Assembly (NCBI RefSeq): GCF_003289625.1
Contig: NZ_QMBN01000001.1
Location: 1-64,000 of the forward strand
Direction of reading: 5' to 3'
Source of the DNA: Microbacterium sp. SMR1
Lineage (GTDB): Bacteria > Actinomycetota > Actinomycetes > Actinomycetales > Microbacteriaceae
DNA: 64,000 nucleotides
In this document: positions 33,126-41,381 of the stretch, piece by piece
Layout of the letters: each line of letters starts with the position of its first letter
Numbering within the stretch: position 1 is the first letter of the stretch
The notes under the pieces: model-generated
The model's input: only the letters and a program-made list of their open reading frames with translations
Database searches by the model: none
What the model was told of the DNA's origin: nothing
Translations under genes and position numbers: made by a program

Positions 33126-34076
33126 TCAGGCCTCCGGGCTCCACGTCGAGACGCGGGTCAGCTCGGCGATCTCGTCGGCCGTGAGCTCGACGCGTCCGCC
33201 GTCGAGCAGGCCCTGCACCTGCTCGAGGCGCGAGGCGCTCGCGATCGGCGCGACGACGGTCGGCTGCGAGCGCAGCCACGCGAGAGCGGCCGAGGCGATC
33301 GACACGTCGTGTGCAGCGCCGATGCGCTCGAGCGTGTCGATGATCTGCAGGCCCTGCGGCGTCGCGTACACGGCGGCGCCCTCGGCGCGCGGGGTGTTGT
33401 GAGCCGAGGCGTCTGTCGACCGGTACTTGCCGGTCAGGAAGCCCTTCGCCAGAGCGAAGTAGGGGATGAGGCTGAGGTTCTCGCGCTCGGCGATCGGCAC
33501 GATCGTGTCTTCGACCTCGTTGCGGTGCACGAGGTTGTAGTGGGGCTGGATGGCGACGGGGCGGGCGACGCCGGTCTCATCGGCGATGCGCAGCCACTCC
33601 TCGATGCGCTCGGCGGTGTAGTTCGACACGGCGATGTGGCGGACGAGGCCGTCGGCGACGAGCTGGCCGAACGCGCCGACCGTCTCTTCGAGAGGGGTCT
33701 CCTCGTCGTCGAAGTGGGCGTAGTAGAGGTCGATCGCGTCGACGCCCAGGCGCCTCAGCGATGCCTCCGCGGCGGCGCGGACGTTCGAGGCGGACAGGCC
33801 GCGGAAGTCGGGATGCTGGCTGACCTTGGTCGCCACGACGACCTCGGGGCGGCTGCGCGCGGCGAGCCATTCGCCGATGATCGTCTCGCTCTCGCCGCCG
33901 CTGTGGCCGGGCGCCCAGGCGCTGTAGGAATCGGCGGTGTCGACGAAGTTGCCGCCTCCCTCGACGAAAGCGTCGAGGATCGCGAACGACGCGTCGCGGT
34001 CGGCGGTCCAGCCGAAGACATTGCCGCCGAGGGCGAGGGGGAAGACGGAGAGGTCGCTGTTTCCGATCGTGCTCAT
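33126..34076 (-). CDS. Aldo/keto reductase (AKR superfamily)
   Basis: The 316-residue TIM-barrel NADPH-dependent oxidoreductase resembles the YghZ/Tas-type AKRs. The catalytic tetrad can be placed: Asp in FVDTADSYSAW, Tyr in the same segment, Lys in VVVATKVS and His in YYAHFDDEETP. The natural carbonyl substrate is unknown. ATG 34076 gives the family N-terminus (MSTIGNSDLSVFPLALGGNVFGW). No strong Shine-Dalgarno is present. It is bracketed by two intergenic palindromes. Confidence 0.92.
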   Translation of the reverse strand: MSTIGNSDLSVFPLALGGNVFGWTADRDASFAILDAFVEGGGNFVDTADSYSAWAPGHSGGESETIIGEWLAARSRPEVVVATKVSQHPDFRGLSASNVRAAAEASLRRLGVDAIDLYYAHFDDEETPLEETVGAFGQLVADGLVRHIAVSNYTAERIEEWLRIADETGVARPVAIQPHYNLVHRNEVEDTIVPIAERENLSLIPYFALAKGFLTGKYRSTDASAHNTPRAEGAAVYATPQGLQIIDTLERIGAAHDVSIASAALAWLRSQPTVVAPIASASRLEQVQGLLDGGRVELTADEIAELTRVSTWSPEA

Positions 34077-34127
34077 GTTGGGTTCAAGGTGTGGGGGCGA
34101 GTTCGTATTCCGGTCCAACGACGACGG

Positions 34128-34206
34128 GCCAACTCCTCAGAATCCGACCCGCCATGCGGTGCCGAGCCCCCGCCAGGGGAGGGGTCGCCGAATCTGAGGA
34201 GTTGGC
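34128..34206. repeat. Intergenic palindrome upstream of the aldo/keto reductase
   Basis: 13-bp perfect arms GCCAACTCCTCAG (34128-34140) and CTGAGGAGTTGGC (34194-34206), with a GC-rich 53-nt interior that itself contains self-complementary blocks. It lies between the GlsB-type stop and the aldo/keto reductase start, both on the minus strand, and may terminate the former. Confidence 0.75.
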
Positions 34207-34228
34207 GCGGTGCGCGTGCGCGGCGGTG

Positions 34229-34510
34229 TCAGCGCGTGCGGGTCGAGCCGCGGCGCGTGACGGCGACGTAGATGCCGAGCACGATGATGGCGCCGATGAT
34301 CGAGCCGATGATGCCGGAGGGCTGCAGGAAGCCGCCCTCGGGGCTGTGGTTGAAGATGAGGAATCCGAGGAATCCGCCGACGAACGAGCCGACGATGCCG
34401 AGCACGATGGTCATCAGGATGCCGATGTTCTGCTTGCCGGGGATGACGGCGCGTGCGATGAAGCCGGCGATCAGTCCGACGAGGATGAGGCCGAGGATCG
34501 TCCAGAGCAT
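34229..34510 (-). CDS. GlsB/YeaQ/YmgE-family stress membrane protein
   Basis: This 93-residue membrane protein of the transglycosylase-associated family has three hydrophobic segments with glycine-rich patterns (GLIAGFIARAVIPGKQNIG, LGIVGSFVGGFLG, IIGSIIGAIIVLGIYV). Members are small stress-induced inner-membrane proteins; the activity is not known. A GAAAGAAGAAGC stretch before ATG 34510 acts as ribosome site. The upstream 220 bp to the next gene hold a 66-bp palindromic repeat. Confidence 0.9.
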   Translation of the reverse strand: MLWTILGLILVGLIAGFIARAVIPGKQNIGILMTIVLGIVGSFVGGFLGFLIFNHSPEGGFLQPSGIIGSIIGAIIVLGIYVAVTRRGSTRTR

Positions 34511-34652
34511 GGTGCTTCTTCTTTCTGTGCAGGAACAGGCGCCGGTCGGGCACCCGGGGCGGACGACAGGTTATGACTGCGCGGTCGGGATCACCGCGGC
34601 TCTTTCGCCCACTCCCGCCGTGGTTGTACTCTTGCGGGCCCGTGCGAGCCGC

Positions 34653-34718
34653 GAGCACGCACCGTCGCGGCGAGAACGCACCCGCGACGGTGTGCTTTCG
34701 GCGCGATGGTGCGTTCTC
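34653..34718. repeat. 66-bp palindromic repeat, copy A
   Basis: 30-base arms, 6-base loop CGCGAC. The left arm begins GAGCACGCACCGTCGCGG and the right arm ends GGTGCGTTCTC. It lies between the GlsB-type gene and the end of the hydrolase at 34731. The same 30-6-30 architecture and related sequence occur at 35566-35631 and 50061-50126. Confidence 0.88.
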
Positions 34719-34730
34719 GCACGGGATCCG

Positions 34731-35528
34731 TCAGGCGAGTGCGTCCCGGAGCGCGGCGAGCCACGACGGGAACGCATCGAGGTGCGCGTCGTGGCTGCCG
34801 TCGGGGAGCGGCAGGATGCGGGTGCCCGGGCGCCGCGCGGCGAGCTCGGCCTGCTGCTCGGGGGAGAACATGCCGCGATGGGCGAACACCGCCGTCGTCG
34901 GCACCGCGAGGTCCTCCCACTCCGCCCACCGTGGTTCGTGCACCGCGGCGATCACGGCCTGCATGACGTCGGCGTCGAAGCGGGGCCGCAACCCCGAGGG
35001 CGTCTGCTCAAGGTCCGCGACCCAGGCCTCGGTGAGCGGCGAGTCACCGAGGAAGGCCCGCGCGGCGGCCGCATCGGCGAATGGGATCGGCCACGAGGCG
35101 AAGAAGGCGCCGAGGTCGGCGGCATCCTGTGGATCGGTGCTCCCGGCCGGATGCCCCTCCAGCAGGATCAGCCGACTGACCAGGTCGGGATGCCGGCTCG
35201 CGGTGAGCAACGCGGTGTGCGCGCCCATCGACTGCCCGACCAGTGCCACTCGCTCACCCGGCGCGAACCGCTCGAGCACGGCGACGACATCCGCAACGAA
35301 GGCGTCGCGGGAGAGGTCGTCGGGTCGCCGCGTGCTGCGGCCGTGACCGCGCTGGTCGAGCAGGAGCACCCGGTGCCCGCCGGTGAGCGCATCCGCCGTG
35401 GGCATGAGCTCGCGCGAGCTGCCTGCCAGCCCGTGCAGCAGGAGGACCGCAGGGCCGGTCCCTCCGGCCTCGGTCACCGCGAGCGAGACGCCGCCGCGGT
35501 GGATGATCGTGCGGCGGCGTTGCGTCAT
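34731..35528 (-). CDS. Alpha/beta hydrolase
   Basis: The 265-residue alpha/beta-hydrolase has an oxyanion-hole motif LLLHGLAGSS, the nucleophile elbow GQSMGA (Ser catalytic), DQRGHGRS, and a C-terminal His in PDGSHDAH. The substrate is unknown. ATG 35528 follows GACAAT by 6 nt, so the gene is probably leaderless. It is flanked on both sides by copies of the 66-bp palindromic repeat, which makes it look like a cassette. Confidence 0.92.
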   Translation of the reverse strand: MTQRRRTIIHRGGVSLAVTEAGGTGPAVLLLHGLAGSSRELMPTADALTGGHRVLLLDQRGHGRSTRRPDDLSRDAFVADVVAVLERFAPGERVALVGQSMGAHTALLTASRHPDLVSRLILLEGHPAGSTDPQDAADLGAFFASWPIPFADAAAARAFLGDSPLTEAWVADLEQTPSGLRPRFDADVMQAVIAAVHEPRWAEWEDLAVPTTAVFAHRGMFSPEQQAELAARRPGTRILPLPDGSHDAHLDAFPSWLAALRDALA

Positions 35529-35565
35529 CCGTCCATTGTCCGAGTGCGGCGCCCTGCGCATCACC

Positions 35566-35631
35566 GAGAACGCACCGTTGCCGCGAGAACATACCCCGCA
35601 CGGTGCGTTCTCGGCGCGATGGTGCGTACTC
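35566..35631. repeat. 66-bp palindromic repeat, copy B
   Basis: The 30-6-30 layout has left arm starting GAGAACGCACCGTTGCCG, loop CCGCAC, and right arm ending GGTGCGTACTC. It lies between the hydrolase start and the end of the GNAT gene at 35640. It differs from copy A at about six positions per left arm and about four per right arm. Confidence 0.88.
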
Positions 35632-35639
35632 GGCGCGAG

Positions 35640-36230
35640 CTAAGACCAGCGCAGGGGCGTGACCTCGCCGGTCTCCCAGTCGCGGCGGAGGATGCTGTAC
35701 GCCACCGACCCCAGCGGCTCGGAACCCTCGACGGGCCACCCCTCGCGGTAGTAGGCCTCCTGCACCCAGCCGCACTGGTCGAAGACGCGGCGCATCGCGC
35801 GATTGTCCTCGCGGGTCTGCCCCTCGAAGCGGTCGACCTCGGGCATGGTCGTGAAAACGTGGTCTGCCGCCGTCGCCAGCACGTCTTTCGCGAGGCCGCG
35901 GCCCCGCCACACCGACGCCAGCCGGAGATCGAACAGCGGTGCGCCGTCGCTGATCTCCTCGAGGCGGAAGAATCCGATGCGGCCGTGTTCGACATGGTCG
36001 ATCCAGAACGAGTCGTTGTCGTCGTCGCGGAAGAGCCCCGCGGCGATGCCCTCCTCGACCTGAGCGCGCGTCGGTCGGATTCCGACGTGGAACGGGAACA
36101 CCTCGCCGGTCATGAACGCGATCAGTTCCTCGCGGTCGGCTCCCGCCGGGTCGATACGGACGAGCTCGATGGTGTCCACCCGAGGGGCGGTCCGGGAAGT
36201 CGCGAGGCTGTGTGTCTCTTCATCGTGCAC
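35640..36230 (-). CDS. GNAT-family N-acetyltransferase (RimJ/RimL-like)
   Basis: The 196-residue acetyltransferase has the RimJ/RimL style: SVWRGRGLAKDVL is the acetyl-CoA loop (about residues 107-119) and RFEGQTREDNRAMRRVFDQCGW is typical of the motif B region. The acceptor is unknown. GTG 36230 is preferred as start because TAGCGT ends 7 nt before it; GTG 36239 overlaps that hexamer and GTG 36179 is a shorter alternative. Confidence 0.86.
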   Translation of the reverse strand: MHDEETHSLATSRTAPRVDTIELVRIDPAGADREELIAFMTGEVFPFHVGIRPTRAQVEEGIAAGLFRDDDNDSFWIDHVEHGRIGFFRLEEISDGAPLFDLRLASVWRGRGLAKDVLATAADHVFTTMPEVDRFEGQTREDNRAMRRVFDQCGWVQEAYYREGWPVEGSEPLGSVAYSILRRDWETGEVTPLRWS

Positions 36231-36269
36231 CCCATCCACGCTAGTCGGACGGGGGGCGAGCGCCTGCAG

Positions 36270-37052
36270 TCAGAGGGCGTGGTGTTCCGCTCGCAGAAGC
36301 CAGTCGCGAACGAGCGGGGCGACAGCGTCCGGGTGCTCGAGATGGACGTTGTGTCCCGCCCCGTCGACGACGACGAAGGTGCCGCGGACGTAATGGCCGG
36401 CGGTACCGAGCCCGTCCTCGAAACCGACGACGTGGTCTTGACGCCCGAAGACGTGCAGGCTCGGCGCCGTGAACGGGAGGTCGGTGCGTTCGGGAGCGTA
36501 TCCAGCCGAGTACGACGAGGTGATCCGGTCGAGGACCTCCGTGTCGGCTCCCCGGATGCCGGGCAGCACGAACCTCTCGAACGCGGTCAGCGCTTCGGCG
36601 GTCTGCAGCACCGCCATCTCCGCGAAGTCGTCCCGAAACGAACCCGCTCGGGAGAGCACGGACTCGTTCGCCATGACGATCTCGCGCGGAGGCAGTCGCC
36701 TCTTGTCATGGTCGAGCTCGAACACGCCGGCGAGGGTCGCCAGCCCGCGGCACTGAGGCCGAAGCGCATGCGCCACGTGACGGGCGACCATCGCGCCGAA
36801 CGAGTTGCCGACGATGGCGAAGGGCCCGCCCGCGGCGATGGTTTCAACCTCGTCGCGGACAGCGTCGGCGACCTCCCGAGGCGTGCTGACACCCTGATCG
36901 GTCGCGCCCTCCGCCCAGGGCAGATCGAGATAGATGCGCCGCCATGGGCGATCGGCTACCCAGTCCTCCAAGGGAAGCAAGATGCGGTGATCGACTCCGA
37001 ACCCGTGCACCGCGATGAGCGGGACGCCCGAGCCGTGTTCCGCCGCGATCAT
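36270..37052 (-). CDS. Alpha/beta hydrolase coupled to an LLM oxidoreductase
   Basis: The 260-residue alpha/beta hydrolase has HGFGVDHR as oxyanion-hole segment, nucleophile elbow GNSFGA, an acid in FGRQDHVVG and the late catalytic His in DGAGHNVHLEHP. Its ATG overlaps the stop of the upstream LLM oxidoreductase gene by 4 nt, so the two are co-translated and may act on the same compound, for example a monooxygenase product hydrolysed by this enzyme. That joint role is inference. Confidence 0.9.
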   Translation of the reverse strand: MIAAEHGSGVPLIAVHGFGVDHRILLPLEDWVADRPWRRIYLDLPWAEGATDQGVSTPREVADAVRDEVETIAAGGPFAIVGNSFGAMVARHVAHALRPQCRGLATLAGVFELDHDKRRLPPREIVMANESVLSRAGSFRDDFAEMAVLQTAEALTAFERFVLPGIRGADTEVLDRITSSYSAGYAPERTDLPFTAPSLHVFGRQDHVVGFEDGLGTAGHYVRGTFVVVDGAGHNVHLEHPDAVAPLVRDWLLRAEHHAL

Positions 37053-38086
37053 CGCGGCTGCAGAGCGCCCGACTTCCAGCCGAGGGCGGGAGCGACGTAC
37101 TTCGCGAACGACTCGACGATGCGCAGGTTGAACTCGACGCCCAGCTGCGAGGGGATCGTCAGCATGAGGGTGTCGGCGCTCATGACCGCGGCATCCTGCA
37201 TCAACTGCTCGACGAGCACGTCGGGCGCCGCGGCGTAGGTCTTGCCGAAGGTCGAGCGCATGCCGTCGATGTAGCCGATGCCGTCCTGGTCGTTGCTGCC
37301 GCCGAAGTACAGCTCGTCTTCGGCGGTCGTGATCGGGAAGACCGATCGGCTGACCGACGTGCGGGGCTCACCGGGATGCCCGGCTTCGCGCCACGCGGCG
37401 CGGAACGCATCGAGCTGTCGGGCCTGCAGGATGTCGAACGGCGTACCGTCCGCCTCGGTGAGGAGCGTCGACGACATCAGATGCACACCCTTGCGTCCGG
37501 CCCACTCAGCGGTGTCGGTCGTGCCGGCGCCCCACCAGATGCGGGAGCGGAGCCCGGAGGAGTGGGGCTCGATCCGCTGCATCCCGTTCCCACCGCCGAA
37601 GGGACTGTTCGGGTCGCGCTCGGCGAGTCCTTCGCCCTCGATGGCGCGGAGGAAGGTGTCGAAGTGCTCGCGTGCGATGTCGGCGCCGCGGGGATCCTGC
37701 GAGCCGGTGTACCCGAACGCCTCGTACCCGCGGACGACGGTCTCGGGTGACCCGCGGCTCACGCCGAGCGCGAGTCGCCCGTCGGAGATCAGGTCGACGG
37801 CCGCGGCCTCCTCGGCGAGGTAGAGCGGGTTCTCGTACCGCATGTCGATGACGCCGGTGCCGATCTCGATGTTCTTCGTCGTCGCGGCGATCGCGGCCAG
37901 CAGCGGCATCGGCGACGCCTGCTGTCGTGCGAAGTGGTGCACGCGGAAGTAGGCGCCCACGGCGCCGAGGTCGTCCATTCCCTGCGCGAGGTCGATGGCC
38001 TGACGCAGCGAATCACCGGCGGTGAGCTCGCGACCGCCGCCCAGGGGACCGTAGTGACCGAACGAGAGAGTGCCGAAACGCTGCAT
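37049..38086 (-). CDS. LLM-class flavin-dependent oxidoreductase
   Basis: This 345-residue bacterial-luciferase-like TIM barrel uses reduced flavin and oxygen or F420/FMN. The start FGTLSFGHYGPL and the segment DLISDGRLALGVSRGSPE are typical of the class. ATG 38086 gives the expected N-terminus; further upstream in-frame residues are Pro/Gly/Arg-rich and rejected. It is divergent from the DUF151 gene and co-translated with the following hydrolase. The substrate is unknown. Confidence 0.9.
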   Translation of the reverse strand: MQRFGTLSFGHYGPLGGGRELTAGDSLRQAIDLAQGMDDLGAVGAYFRVHHFARQQASPMPLLAAIAATTKNIEIGTGVIDMRYENPLYLAEEAAAVDLISDGRLALGVSRGSPETVVRGYEAFGYTGSQDPRGADIAREHFDTFLRAIEGEGLAERDPNSPFGGGNGMQRIEPHSSGLRSRIWWGAGTTDTAEWAGRKGVHLMSSTLLTEADGTPFDILQARQLDAFRAAWREAGHPGEPRTSVSRSVFPITTAEDELYFGGSNDQDGIGYIDGMRSTFGKTYAAAPDVLVEQLMQDAAVMSADTLMLTIPSQLGVEFNLRIVESFAKYVAPALGWKSGALQPR

Positions 38087-38162
38087 GTCAACCCGCAACG
38101 CCCGTGGCCCCGTTCGCATTCCCCCGTGCATAGGCTGGGCGAAACCGACCCCGGGAGGTGTC

Positions 38163-38672
38163 ATGGTCCAGGTCCGCGTTCTCGGGGTCGCGCTCGATCC
38201 CGCTCAGCAGCACGTCATCCTGCTCAAGCCCGTCGACGCGCTGTCGGATCGGGTGCTGCCGGTCTGGATCGGTTCGCAGGAGGCGACGTCGATCCTCGTC
38301 GCGGTCGAAGGGGTCTCGCCCCCGCGTCCCCTCGCGCACGACCTCATGATCCGCCTGCTCGACGCGACCGACGCGACCGTCGATCGTGTCGAGGTCACCC
38401 GCATCGACGACGGCACCTTCTACGCCGAGGTGACGGTCACGGCCCTCACCGGATCGCGGGTGGTCGATGCCCGCCCCTCCGACGCGATCGCGCTCGCTTC
38501 GCGTGCCGGGGCGCCGATCTTCGTCGCCGACGACGTGCTCGCCGAGGCGGGCATCCCCGACACCGTGAGCGAAGCGCCGGAGGGGGCCGAGACTCCCGAG
38601 GCGGCCGAGCAGCGCGTCGCGGAGTTCCGCGAGTTCCTCGACGACATCGATCCCGACGATTTCCGCGGCTGA
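38163..38672 (+). CDS. Bifunctional nuclease (DUF151/BFN) domain protein
   Basis: The 169-residue protein contains the DUF151/BFN domain with conserved LKPVDALSDRVLPVWIGSQEA and the RPSDAIALASRAGAPIFV motif. Its acidic C-terminal tail (EFREFLDDIDPDDFRG) is typical of actinobacterial members. Related proteins show RNase/DNase activity, but the cellular role is unclear. GGGAGG lies before ATG 38163 and a TAGGCT hexamer about 25 nt further upstream, so this gene has a normal short leader. Confidence 0.92.
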   Translation: MVQVRVLGVALDPAQQHVILLKPVDALSDRVLPVWIGSQEATSILVAVEGVSPPRPLAHDLMIRLLDATDATVDRVEVTRIDDGTFYAEVTVTALTGSRVVDARPSDAIALASRAGAPIFVADDVLAEAGIPDTVSEAPEGAETPEAAEQRVAEFREFLDDIDPDDFRG

Positions 38673-38735
38673 CGCGCCGGCCGAAGAGCCGGCGCAGCCG
38701 CATCCGATCCACACCCCCCGACGAAAGGAACACCC

Positions 38736-39383
38736 ATGTCCCGCATCCTGATCATCGGAGGCCACGGCAAGGTCGCGCTGCGCCTGGAGCCGATCCTCGC
38801 CGAGCGCGGTGACACCGTCACCGCCGTCATCCGCAACCGCGATCACGAGGCCGACGTCGCCGCGACCGGTGCCACGCCGCTCGTCGCCGACGTCGAGTCG
38901 TTCGACGTCGACCAGCTGACGAACCTGCTCAGCGGCAACGACGCGGTCGTCTGGGCTGCCGGAGCCGGAGGAGGGGATGCCGCCCGAACCTGGGCCGTCG
39001 ACCGCGACGCGGCCATCCGCTCGATCGACGCCGCCGCGGCAGCCGGCGTGCGCCGCTACGTCATGGTGTCGTACTTCGGCGCGGGGCCGGATCACGGCGT
39101 GCCCGAGGACGACTCCTTCTACGCCTACGCCGAGGCGAAGGCGGAGGCCGACGCGCACCTGCGCGAGAGCGGGCTGGACTGGACGATCGTCGCGCCGAGC
39201 GGCCTGACGCTCGACGAGCCGACCGGCAAGATCACGGTGGGCGGCTCGGGCAAGGAGTCCGTTCCCCGCGGCGATGTCGCGGCGGTCATCGCAGCCGTCC
39301 TCGCCGAGCCCGCGACCGTCGGGCGCATGATCGAGTTCACGGGTGGCGACACCCCGATCGAGGCGGCGCTCACAGCCGACTGA
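38736..39383 (+). CDS. NAD(P)-binding SDR-like oxidoreductase
   Basis: A 215-residue Rossmann-fold protein of the atypical SDR/NmrA group (NAD(P)H-binding, YwnB-like). The dinucleotide motif GGHGKVALR (residues about 8-16) and the VMVSYFGAG segment are visible, and the FYAYAEAKAEAD segment holds the YxxxK-like pair. The substrate is unknown. A GAAAGGAA ribosome site precedes ATG. It sits between the DUF151 gene and the iron uptake operon without obvious link. Confidence 0.9.
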   Translation: MSRILIIGGHGKVALRLEPILAERGDTVTAVIRNRDHEADVAATGATPLVADVESFDVDQLTNLLSGNDAVVWAAGAGGGDAARTWAVDRDAAIRSIDAAAAAGVRRYVMVSYFGAGPDHGVPEDDSFYAYAEAKAEADAHLRESGLDWTIVAPSGLTLDEPTGKITVGGSGKESVPRGDVAAVIAAVLAEPATVGRMIEFTGGDTPIEAALTAD

Positions 39384-39392
39384 CCGTCTTTG

Positions 39393-39411
39393 TTAGGGTT
39401 GCCTTGCCTCA
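39393..39411. promoter_or_regulatory. DtxR/IdeR-like iron box
   Basis: TTAGGGTTGCCTTGCCTCA matches 14 of 19 positions of the DtxR consensus TTAGGTTAGCCTAACCTAA. It lies 40 bp before the iron binding-protein gene, so the operon is likely repressed by iron through a DtxR-family regulator. Confidence 0.7.
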
Positions 39412-39450
39412 TCGCGCTCGCCGCGAGATCGACCCGAGGAAAGGCCCCAC

Positions 39451-40383
39451 ATGCTGTCTCGTCCTGTTCGGCGCGCCCTGAGCGCCGTCGCCATCTCGGC
39501 CGCCGCGGCCCTCGTCGTCGCCGGATGCGCGGCGCAGCCCTCCGCGGCCGACACCTCTTCGGAGGCCAGCGTCGCCCCTCGCGCCGTCGAGCATGCCCGC
39601 GGCGTCACCGAGGTCCCCGAGCAGCCCCAGCGCGTCGTGACCCTCGAGCCCCTCGAACTCGACACCGCGGTCTCCGTCGGCATCACGCCGGTGGGGGCCG
39701 CGGTCGCGAGCAACGTCGCGGGAATCCCGGCGTACCTCGAGGTCGACGGAGTCGAACCGGTCGGCACGGTGCCCGAGCCCGACCTCGAGGCGATCGCCGC
39801 ACTCAAGCCCGACCTCATCCTCGGAACCGAGGCGCGCCACTCGAAGCTGTACGACCAGCTGTCGGCGATCGCTCCGACGGTCTTCATCGCGACGCAGGCC
39901 GATCCGTGGCGTGACAACGCCGAGCTGATCGGCCAGGCGCTCGGACGCGAGGACGAGGTCGCCGCGCAGATCGCCGCCGTCGACGACCGCTGCGCCGAGA
40001 TCGGGGCTGCCCACGACCTCGCGGGCAAGACGGCACAGGTCATCCGGCCGCGCGACGAGACGACGCTCAGTCTGTACGGACCCGTGTCGTTCGCGGGCAG
40101 CCTGCTCGAGTGCGTCGGCTACGCGACGCCCGAGCACGACTGGGCCGACGGCCTGCAGGCCGACATCTCTCCCGAGAACATCCTCGGCGCCCGCGCCGAC
40201 GCGGTGTTCGTCACGGCATCCGACACGACCGACGCCTCGGCGGTTCCGGCAGCGATCACCCAGAACGCGGATGCCTTCCCGACGGTGACCCTCGTCGACA
40301 CGAGCACCTGGGTGGCCGGCGTCGGCCCCCGCGGCGCTCAGAGCGTGCTGACCGACATCGAGCGCTTCCTCGACGGGCGGTGA
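39451..40383 (+). CDS. Iron-siderophore ABC transporter substrate-binding lipoprotein
   Basis: The 310-residue FecB/FepB-type binding protein has a signal with lipobox VAGC (Cys about residue 26). The mature part is of the two-lobe helical-hinge kind with PQRVVTLEPLELDTAVSVG and PDLEAIAALKPDLILGTEA, as in ferric-siderophore or hydroxamate binders. It is the first gene of a five-gene coupled operon behind an iron box, and its stop overlaps the next GTG start. Confidence 0.94.
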   Translation: MLSRPVRRALSAVAISAAAALVVAGCAAQPSAADTSSEASVAPRAVEHARGVTEVPEQPQRVVTLEPLELDTAVSVGITPVGAAVASNVAGIPAYLEVDGVEPVGTVPEPDLEAIAALKPDLILGTEARHSKLYDQLSAIAPTVFIATQADPWRDNAELIGQALGREDEVAAQIAAVDDRCAEIGAAHDLAGKTAQVIRPRDETTLSLYGPVSFAGSLLECVGYATPEHDWADGLQADISPENILGARADAVFVTASDTTDASAVPAAITQNADAFPTVTLVDTSTWVAGVGPRGAQSVLTDIERFLDGR

Positions 40384-41381
40384 CCTCGAGAGCCGGACGC
40401 GCCGCGGCGGGCGCCGCGATCGCCCTGGCCCTGGTGCTCGTCGTCGCGGTATCCCTCGCCGTCGGGGCGAATCCGCTCTCTCTCGACACCGTCGTCGCGG
40501 TGCTGCGCGGCAAGGGCTCGCCCGAGGCGACGTTCGTCGTCGCCGAGCTCCGCGTTCCGCGGACGGTCGTGGGGCTTATCGCGGGTGCTGCCCTCGGCGT
40601 CGCCGGAGCGTTGATGCAGGCCTTCACGCGTAATCCGCTCGCTGATCCCGGCATCCTCGGAGTCAACGCCGGCGCCGCTCTCGCGGTCGCGCTCGGAATG
40701 GCGGTCTTCGGCGTCCGCGCGACGTCCGGAGCGGTCTGGTTCGCGTTCGTCGGCGCGCTCGTCGTCACGGTCGCCGTCTACCTGATCGGTTCGGGCGGAC
40801 GCGGGGCCGCGGGCCCGATCCGGCTCACGCTCGCGGGCGTCGCCCTCGGCGCGGTGCTGTCGGGCATCACGACGGGCATCGTGCTGAGCGACCCCAATGC
40901 GTTCGACGCGATGCGCAGCTGGAACGCCGGGTCGCTGCTGGGTCGCGGCTGGGACACGATCGTGGCGGTCGCTCCCTTCATCGCCGTCGGGCTCGTGCTC
41001 GCCCTCGTTCTCGGCGCGGGACTCAACGCCGTCGCGCTGGGCGACGACGTGGCTCGCGCGCAGGGGGCCAACCTCGCCGGCATCCGGATCGGCGTCATCG
41101 TCGCCGTCACCCTCCTCGCGGGTGCGGCGACAGCACTCGCGGGACCGATCTCGTTCGTCGGGCTCATGGTGCCGCACATCGCCCGCTGGCTGTTCGGTGC
41201 CGATCATCGGGTGATCCTCGCCGTCAGCGCACTGCTGGCACCCGTCGTCGTGCTGGCGGCGGATGTCGTGGGGCGCGTGCTCATCGCGCCCGCGGAACTG
41301 CCGGTCGGCATCGTCACGGCGTTCGTCGGGGCTCCCATCCTCATCGCGCTCGCGCGCCGACGCCGGGCGAGCGCCCTGTGA
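40380..41381 (+). CDS. Iron-siderophore ABC transporter permease (FecCD family)
   Basis: The 333-residue permease has about ten helices of the FecCD type. Signatures are LRVPRTVVGLIAGAALGVAG, NPLADPGILGVNAGAA and the FVGLMVPHIARWL segment. The GTG start lies in a GTGA overlap with the binding protein. Together with the next permease it forms a heterodimeric channel for ferric siderophores. Confidence 0.95.
   Translation: MTSRAGRAAAGAAIALALVLVVAVSLAVGANPLSLDTVVAVLRGKGSPEATFVVAELRVPRTVVGLIAGAALGVAGALMQAFTRNPLADPGILGVNAGAALAVALGMAVFGVRATSGAVWFAFVGALVVTVAVYLIGSGGRGAAGPIRLTLAGVALGAVLSGITTGIVLSDPNAFDAMRSWNAGSLLGRGWDTIVAVAPFIAVGLVLALVLGAGLNAVALGDDVARAQGANLAGIRIGVIVAVTLLAGAATALAGPISFVGLMVPHIARWLFGADHRVILAVSALLAPVVVLAADVVGRVLIAPAELPVGIVTAFVGAPILIALARRRRASAL

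Noticed and set aside
33043..35631. Cluster of palindromes considered as a CRISPR array
   Set aside because: Copies are not regularly spaced, there are no unique spacers of fixed length and no cas genes.
34272..37238. Plus-strand open frame of 988 codons
   Set aside because: It spans several real minus-strand genes and repeats, with His/Arg/Glu-rich low-complexity translation and no domains. Length alone is not evidence at this GC content.
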